Source: Clostridiales bacterium
GTDB lineage: Bacteria > Bacillota > Clostridia > Christensenellales > CAG-314
DNA: 37,810 bases
Reading direction: 5' to 3'
Assembly (NCBI GenBank): GCA_022508375.1
Contig: JAFLVJ010000010.1
Span: 1 to 37,810, forward strand
The stretch's first letter is position 1. Every line of letters starts with the position of its first letter. This document shows positions 32,862-37,810 of this stretch, one piece after another. Below the pieces are notes generated by a model, which was not told where the DNA came from, did not search any database, and saw nothing but the letters and a program-made list of their open reading frames with translations. A program made the translations under genes and the position numbers.

Positions 32862-34081
32862 AAAAGTTTTTAGCAATATTTATAGTTATGCTCGCAACGT
32901 TTGCGGGCATTTTTATTTGTAAAGCAGACGTTACGTCTGCTGAGGCTGTTGCCCCTTGGAATGTGCGGTTTACGGTGGAGTACGAGGGGGATACTGTTTC
33001 GTACAACTTGAGCAAGGAAATAATCGGGTTGGAAAAACAAGCGGACAAACGCGGCTTTTACCTTGGCATTAACGGCAAACGCAACTTGTACAACCACCTT
33101 GCGTCATTGGGGTTACCCGAAGTTGCCGTTTACGAATATATGTTGCCCAATTTTTCAAGGGTACTGGCTCACTTCGGTTACGTCAATTGTGAACGTGTTG
33201 ATTCAACCGTTGTCTTTGACAAAAAGGGTTTCAATTACACGAAAGGGCACAATGGGGTGGAAATTGACGCAAAAACATTGTTCGAAAAGGCGTTGAGTTC
33301 TAACGGATACAATAAACATTTGACGCTTCCGCTTGCAATAGATAAGGCTGTAACGGTATCCGAGCTGAAACAAAACACCGTAATTAAATCCACGTTTACT
33401 ACCAATTACGTCAACAGTGGAGCAAACCGCTGCTACAATATCGCTAAAGCCGCCGATGCACTCAACGGAGTGACAATTGATGTTGGCGAAACGTTTTCAT
33501 TTAATGCAATTGTCGGTGACAGGACGGAAGCAAGGGGATACAAGCAGTCCAAGGTAATACTTGACGGCAATTATACCGAAGGCGTAGGCGGTGGTGTGTG
33601 TCAGGTATCCACAACGCTGTACAACGCTTTGCTACTTGCGGGCTTTATTCCCAAGGCTACACAACACTCGCTCATTTCTTCCTACGTCAAGGCGGGTTTT
33701 GACGCAATGGTAAGCTACGGCTCGGCGGATTTGACATTTGTAAACGATACCGACCACCCTATATACATTGCGTCAAGTACACAGGGTAAGAGCGTAACTT
33801 TTACTATTTACGGACAGCCCAACATTTACCGAATTGAACGCGAAAGCGTAGAAACGCGGGACAAGTTCGAAACTGTTTACGTTGTTGACGCGAACAAATA
33901 TCCCGAGCTTATCTATACCGACCAAACGAAAGTAGTGACAAGCGGTTCGGACGGCGTCAAGACTCAATCGTACCTCAAGTACTACCAAGGCGACAAACTT
34001 GTCGAAACCAAACTGATTCGCAAAAACAGCTACAAGCGCGTGGACCAAGTTATAGCTCACGGCGCGCAGGAACGCGAATAG
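32858..34081 (+). CDS. VanW family protein with C-terminal G5-like domain (407 aa)
   Basis: An N-terminal signal or anchor helix (KKFLAIFIVMLATFAGIFIC) precedes the VanW domain. Its hallmarks are GETFSFNAIVGDRT, the YTEGVGGGVCQVSTTLYNA motif, and ADLTFVNDTDHPIYI. The last 75 residues (ETRDKFETVYVVD to SYKRVDQVIAHG) fit a G5 domain, which binds cell-wall glycans. VanW proteins are common in Clostridia and are linked to the envelope, but their reaction is not established. The gene overlaps the PHP gene by four bases, so both share its promoter. I see no clear terminator after it. Confidence 0.9.
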   Translation: MKKFLAIFIVMLATFAGIFICKADVTSAEAVAPWNVRFTVEYEGDTVSYNLSKEIIGLEKQADKRGFYLGINGKRNLYNHLASLGLPEVAVYEYMLPNFSRVLAHFGYVNCERVDSTVVFDKKGFNYTKGHNGVEIDAKTLFEKALSSNGYNKHLTLPLAIDKAVTVSELKQNTVIKSTFTTNYVNSGANRCYNIAKAADALNGVTIDVGETFSFNAIVGDRTEARGYKQSKVILDGNYTEGVGGGVCQVSTTLYNALLLAGFIPKATQHSLISSYVKAGFDAMVSYGSADLTFVNDTDHPIYIASSTQGKSVTFTIYGQPNIYRIERESVETRDKFETVYVVDANKYPELIYTDQTKVVTSGSDGVKTQSYLKYYQGDKLVETKLIRKNSYKRVDQVIAHGAQERE

Positions 34082-34212
34082 GCGAGGGTATTCCGCACAA
34101 AACGGCTTCGCTTCGCACACTTAAACTTTCAATAAAAGTACAAAAACAGGTTGTTTGCGTGTGCTCGTTGAATAAGGCTATTCTAAATTAAAAATTATTT
34201 TTTCTCATTTTA

Positions 34213-34241
34213 TTGCTTTATACTCCTAAATACAGTATAAT
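34213..34241 (+). promoter_or_regulatory. Promoter of dnaB
   Basis: TTGCTT (34213-34218), 17 bases, TATAAT (34236-34241). The rest of 34082-34293 is AT-rich and non-coding. Confidence 0.75.
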
Positions 34242-34293
34242 TAAGCTAGCATAATACGCGCATATTCATTTGCGCGCCACCAAGGAGGCAATA

Positions 34294-35811
34294 ATGCCAG
34301 CCAAGAAGGAACAAGTAGCCGCTACGCTTACAATGCCCAACAGCGTCGAAGCAGAACAAAGCGTTCTGTGTTGCATACTGCGCGACGAAGCGTATCAAGC
34401 AGAAATTATCGCCGCGTTAAAACCCGAGGATTTTTATCAAAACAATCACTCGGTAATTTTTGAAGCAATGCAAAAAATTAACGCGGAAACGCACCGCTCG
34501 GGAGACGAAAACAGGGCCAACACCGTCAACATTGCATCCGTCATTGACTATCTCAGACGTAACGGACAGCTGGCTCAAGTAGGCGATATCGATTACATAG
34601 CCCGACTTAACGATTTTCTCCCCAGTACTGCCAATTTCGACGAATACGTGGCAATTGTTATTCGCGCAAGCAAGATGCGTCAACTAATCCGTATATGCAG
34701 TGAAGTAACGCAAAAGGCTCGAAGCGCATCCACGGCGGAAGAAGCGATAACCTACGCCGAAACGGAAATATTTAAACTTTCGCAAGGCGGCGCTACGGGC
34801 GGACTGGTATCGTTGGCTGAGGAAACAAGCCGAACCTTGTTGGAAATAAACGAGCGCTTCAAGAACCCCGGTAAATTTCGCGGAATTCAAACGGGTATTA
34901 AGCGTCTGGACCGCATTACAAACGGACTGCACGGCGGCGAATTGATAGTTCTTGCGGCGCGTCCCGGTGTCGGTAAATCGGCGCTCAGCATGAACATCGT
35001 CGAGCACGTGGCGAAGCAGGGTAAGACGGTTGCGGTATTCAGCTTGGAAATGTCCAAGCAACAAATTATCGAGCGTTTGCTTTCGGCAATGTCAACCGTT
35101 CCGCTTGAGTTCATCAAGAGCGGTCAGCTGCCGGGCGGTGCAAGTGACCTATCTAAGCTGAGAGTTGCGCAGGAGACCATATGTTCATCCATGCGCCTGT
35201 ACGGTAACGACTACTCCAGTATCACTCCGCCGGAAATTGCATCCCAGTGTCGCAGACTCAAGTCGCAACAGGGGTTGGATCTTATCGTAATCGACTACCT
35301 GCAACTTATGAGTAACGGTGGCAAACGCAGCGACGGACGTCAGCAAGAAGTAGCGGATATATCCCGTGCTTTGAAACAACTTGCGATGGAACTTCAAGTA
35401 CCCATTATTGCATTGTCACAGCTCAAGCGTGATGCGGAAACCCGCAATCTCAAGGGCAAAGAGGGTGGCGGCGGTGGCGAACCGGTACTGTCCGACATAC
35501 GTGAATCGGGCGCAATTGAGCAGGACGCCGATATCGTTATGTTCATACACAAGGAGTCGGACGGCGGTGGTAACATCAAGTACAGCCTTATCCTTGCCAA
35601 GCACCGTAACGGTGAAACGGGAAATATTCCCATTTACTGGCTCGGGAAAATCGTTCGTTTCGTGGACGAGGAATATCTCATGCAACACGGAATTCGCGCA
35701 AATGCCGAACAAGCAACTCAACAGCAACAAGGCGATCAACCGCCTCAGGATGAAATGGATGATATTGATCCCGAGTACGTTCCAACCGATGACACCGATG
35801 ACGATGATTGA
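34294..35811 (+). CDS. dnaB: Replicative DNA helicase DnaB (505 aa)
   Basis: Hexameric helicase that unwinds DNA at the replication fork. The N-terminal domain (PNSVEAEQSVLCCIL) and the RecA-like C-terminal domain are complete, with Walker A ARPGVGKSALSMN (Lys228), FSLEMSK, Walker B LIVIDYLQLM, ALSQLKRDAE and DIRESGAIEQDADIVMF. The C-terminus has an extra Gln-rich and very acidic tail (QATQQQQGDQPP then DDTDDDD), longer than in most homologs. The start at 34294 has AAGGAGG six bases upstream; a longer in-frame start at 34270 lacks one. Confidence 0.96.
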   Translation: MPAKKEQVAATLTMPNSVEAEQSVLCCILRDEAYQAEIIAALKPEDFYQNNHSVIFEAMQKINAETHRSGDENRANTVNIASVIDYLRRNGQLAQVGDIDYIARLNDFLPSTANFDEYVAIVIRASKMRQLIRICSEVTQKARSASTAEEAITYAETEIFKLSQGGATGGLVSLAEETSRTLLEINERFKNPGKFRGIQTGIKRLDRITNGLHGGELIVLAARPGVGKSALSMNIVEHVAKQGKTVAVFSLEMSKQQIIERLLSAMSTVPLEFIKSGQLPGGASDLSKLRVAQETICSSMRLYGNDYSSITPPEIASQCRRLKSQQGLDLIVIDYLQLMSNGGKRSDGRQQEVADISRALKQLAMELQVPIIALSQLKRDAETRNLKGKEGGGGGEPVLSDIRESGAIEQDADIVMFIHKESDGGGNIKYSLILAKHRNGETGNIPIYWLGKIVRFVDEEYLMQHGIRANAEQATQQQQGDQPPQDEMDDIDPEYVPTDDTDDDD

Positions 35812-35909
35812 GCCGTCTATAAGCGTCGCAATACTTTGTTAAACTGCGCGTTTCTCGGGTCCTCAGCCTGGAAGTTTTTAAGATTTTTTTGTAATAAACA
35901 AGGAGTAAT

Positions 35910-35930
35910 ATGTCGGTCACAGTTAGGTGA
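35910..35930 (+). CDS. Six-codon upstream ORF before glnS
   Basis: ATG-TCG-GTC-ACA-GTT-AGG-TGA has the strong AAGGAG site (35900-35905) that glnS itself lacks. It is in frame with glnS and ends 15 bases before its ATG. It could drive glnS translation by reinitiation or act as a leader peptide. The peptide MSVTVR has no glutamine run, so classical attenuation is not indicated. Confidence 0.4.
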   Translation: MSVTVR

Positions 35931-35945
35931 CTGATTGGTTGTAAA

Positions 35946-37586
35946 ATGAGTGAATTTAAAAATTTTATCGAAGATATAATAGACAGTGATTTGGCAAGCG
36001 GAAAGGTCAAGAAAGTTTACACGCGTTTTCCGCCCGAGCCAAACGGATATTTACATATAGGTCACGCAAAGAGCCTGTGCATCAACTTCGGCATAAAGGA
36101 AAAGTATCACGGCAAGTGCAATTTGCGTTTCGACGACACCAACCCCAGCAAGGAAGACGTCGAGTACGTCGAAAGCATCAAGTCGGATATCGAGTGGCTA
36201 GGCTTCAAATGGGATAAGATTTTGTTTGCCAGCGACTACTTCGACGTGATGTTCGATTGCGCGGTAAAGCTTATCAAAAAAGGTCTTGCTTACATTAGCG
36301 ACGAAACCGCGGAGGAAATTCGCGAACGCAGAGGAACGCTGTACGAGCCCGGTATCGAAAGTCCTTTCCGCAACCGCAGCGTTAATGAAAACCTCAAGCT
36401 GTTTTACGAAATGCGCGACGGCGTATATCCCGACGGAGCGAAGGTGCTTCGCGCAAAGATTGACATGGCGTCCCCCAACCTTAACATGAGAGACCCAGTT
36501 ATCTACCGCGTACTGCATGCAACGCATCACAACACGGGCGATAAGTGGTGTATTTACCCCATGTACGACTTTGCTCATCCCATTGAGGATGCGCACGAAA
36601 AAATCACCCATTCCATATGTACGTTGGAATTTGAAGATCACCGTCCGTTGTATGACTGGGTGGTGCGCGAGTGCGGATTTAAAGCTCCGCTTCCTCAACA
36701 GATTGAGTTTGCCCGCCTTAACGTCACCAACACGATAATGTCCAAAAGATACCTTAAAAAGTTGGTAGATGAGGGTAAAGTTTTGGGGTGGGACGATCCC
36801 CGTATGCCCACGCTGTCGGGACTCAGACGCCGCGGTTATCCACCCGAAGCGCTCAAGGATTTTTGCGAGCGTATCGGCGTATCCAAGGCAAATAGCGAAG
36901 TGCAGGAAAGTTACTTGCAATCGTGTGTTCGCGATAACCTCAACCGCACGGCAAACCGCGTAATGGCAGTATTCGACCCGTTGAAGGTTGTGTTGACCAA
37001 CTACGAAGGCACCGAAGAACTTACCGTGGAAGATAACGGCAATGCCGAAGTAATGACTTACCGAACCGTTCCGTTTTCGAAGGAAATATATATCGACCGT
37101 AGCGACTTCGAACTTGTTCCTCCGCCTAAGTATTACCGCTTAAAGCCGGACGGATATGTCAGACTCAAGGGCGCGTACATCATTCACTGCGACGAAGCGG
37201 TGTTAGACGGCGACGGCAACGTTAAGGAACTGCTTTGCTCGGTTGTACCCAACTCCAAGTCGGGCGAAGACGAAAGCGGAATCAAGGTTAAGGGCGTTAT
37301 CCAATGGGTGGACGCTAAGACGTGTGTTGACGTAACCGTTCGCAAGTTGCAAAGCCTACTCACCGACGTGGTGGATGGGGTAACGGACTTCAACGAACGC
37401 TTTAACGAAAACAGCATGCAAATCGTCTCCGCTAAGGTGGAACGTAGCCTGCTTTCCGCTAAGGTTGAGGACCGATTCCAGTTTATGCGCGTGGGTTATT
37501 ACGTACTGGATAAGGACAGTCAAGGTGACAAGCTTGTATTTAACGAAATAGTGGGTTTAAAGGACAGTTTTAATCCCTCTAAATGA
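35946..37586 (+). CDS. glnS: Glutaminyl-tRNA synthetase (546 aa)
   Basis: Class I aminoacyl-tRNA synthetase that attaches glutamine to tRNA-Gln. FPPEPNGYLHIGHAKS carries the HIGH motif (residues 37-40), and NTIMSKRYLKK (about 262-272) is the KMSKS-type motif. FDDTNPSKED, DFAHPIEDAHE and the C-terminal beta-barrel region are intact, and the length is normal for the family. The start MSEFKNFIEDII matches the usual bacterial N-terminus. No ribosome binding site lies near the ATG; a good one belongs to a six-codon ORF just upstream. Many Firmicutes instead make Gln-tRNA with GatCAB, so its presence is a useful lineage trait. Confidence 0.96.
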   Translation: MSEFKNFIEDIIDSDLASGKVKKVYTRFPPEPNGYLHIGHAKSLCINFGIKEKYHGKCNLRFDDTNPSKEDVEYVESIKSDIEWLGFKWDKILFASDYFDVMFDCAVKLIKKGLAYISDETAEEIRERRGTLYEPGIESPFRNRSVNENLKLFYEMRDGVYPDGAKVLRAKIDMASPNLNMRDPVIYRVLHATHHNTGDKWCIYPMYDFAHPIEDAHEKITHSICTLEFEDHRPLYDWVVRECGFKAPLPQQIEFARLNVTNTIMSKRYLKKLVDEGKVLGWDDPRMPTLSGLRRRGYPPEALKDFCERIGVSKANSEVQESYLQSCVRDNLNRTANRVMAVFDPLKVVLTNYEGTEELTVEDNGNAEVMTYRTVPFSKEIYIDRSDFELVPPPKYYRLKPDGYVRLKGAYIIHCDEAVLDGDGNVKELLCSVVPNSKSGEDESGIKVKGVIQWVDAKTCVDVTVRKLQSLLTDVVDGVTDFNERFNENSMQIVSAKVERSLLSAKVEDRFQFMRVGYYVLDKDSQGDKLVFNEIVGLKDSFNPSK

Positions 37587-37619
37587 GAAATTTTGATTGA
37601 AAATTGACAAAATTACATC

Positions 37620-37648
37620 TTGACAAATATGCTGAAATGGTATATATT
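37620..37648 (+). promoter_or_regulatory. Promoter of the zinc-ribbon gene
   Basis: TTGACA (37620-37625), 17 bases, TATATT (37643-37648). A second TTGACA at 37604 is not well spaced. Confidence 0.75.
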
Positions 37649-37705
37649 GTATAAATAGTAGATATGTTTCCACACAAGTCAAGTGTGGATAGCGAGGGTG
37701 GCACA

Positions 37706-37810
37706 ATGAAAGTATGTAAACACTGCGGAGAACTCAACACAAACGACTCGTCGTACTGTTGCAACTGCGGTCAATCCAGCTTCATAATGAAAGATGAAAT
37801 CGCCTGCCAA
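37706..37810 (+). CDS. Zinc-ribbon protein, N-terminal fragment
   Basis: The first 35 codons of a gene cut by the window end. GAGGG at 37693-37697 precedes the ATG by eight bases. The protein begins with a double zinc knuckle, CKHCGELNTNDSSYCCNCGQ, of the zinc-ribbon type found at the start of many Firmicutes membrane or regulatory proteins. Nothing more can be said without the rest of the gene. Confidence 0.75.
   Translation, partial: MKVCKHCGELNTNDSSYCCNCGQSSFIMKDEIACQ

Noticed and set aside
35812-35945. T-box leader in front of glnS
   Set aside because: Only 134 bases are available; no TGGNACCGCG-like antiterminator motif or T-box stem structure can be seen.
35910-35948. UGA read-through giving an N-terminally longer GlnRS
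   Set aside because: MSEFKNFIEDII is the normal family N-terminus and no other gene here needs UGA as a sense codon.
1-37810. CRISPR arrays, tRNA or rRNA genes, insertion sequences, prophage
   Set aside because: I found no regularly spaced repeats, cloverleaf-like sequences, transposase, integrase or phage structural motifs on either strand.

Overview
The window looks like a chromosomal segment of an uncultured Gram-positive, anaerobic, probably gut-associated member of the Clostridia. The reasons are strong AGGAGG-type ribosome binding sites, lipoproteins of the L-x-x-C-K type, VanW/G5 and FtsK-gamma-like proteins, a polyferredoxin, and near-consensus sigma-A promoters. A Christensenellales-like lineage is my guess; no marker here fixes the taxonomy. 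There are no rRNA, tRNA, transposase or phage genes. The first nine bases match the 3' end of a common Illumina adapter, so the left end is probably an assembly or contig edge.

Region 1 (1-10.8 kb) is a secreted, carbohydrate-oriented block. It holds the C-terminus of a right-handed beta-helix protein, a 1308-aa lipoprotein built from about seven divergent repeats, a domain-permuted GH3 glycosidase with a membrane segment at each end, a GH5 lipoprotein and an SGNH-esterase lipoprotein. Beta-glucan use is a reasonable inference. The GH3 promoter is a perfect consensus with a 22-bp palindrome just downstream of the predicted start site.

Region 2 (10.8-19.8 kb) is an extracytoplasmic redox block. 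Two large lipoproteins share an unnamed module, and one of them carries a TlpA-type thioredoxin domain. Converging on them is a two-gene operon: a seven-helix protein ending in a CD1871A-like CxxC tail, and a polyferredoxin fused to a TlpA thioredoxin. The pair could carry electrons from cytosolic ferredoxin to thiols outside the membrane.

Region 3 (19.84-31.27 kb) is the most striking part. One promoter and one terminator bracket seven tightly packed genes: TIR-LRR, a large coiled-coil protein, a ParA/MinD-like ATPase with an altered Walker A motif, a second large unknown protein, a tandem AdoMet-decarboxylase-like protein, a radical SAM protein of the MSMEG_0568 type, and a PEP-synthase/rifampicin-phosphotransferase-like dikinase. 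I know of no described system with this composition. It combines an immune-type TIR protein with what looks like a small-molecule biosynthetic trio.

Region 4 (31.3-37.8 kb) is housekeeping: a stand-alone FtsK-gamma-like DNA-binding protein, a PHP phosphoesterase, a VanW/G5 protein, dnaB, glnS and the start of a zinc-ribbon protein. Two genes, the GH5 and the PHP genes, have promoters placed so that transcription would begin at the ATG, which suggests leaderless mRNAs.
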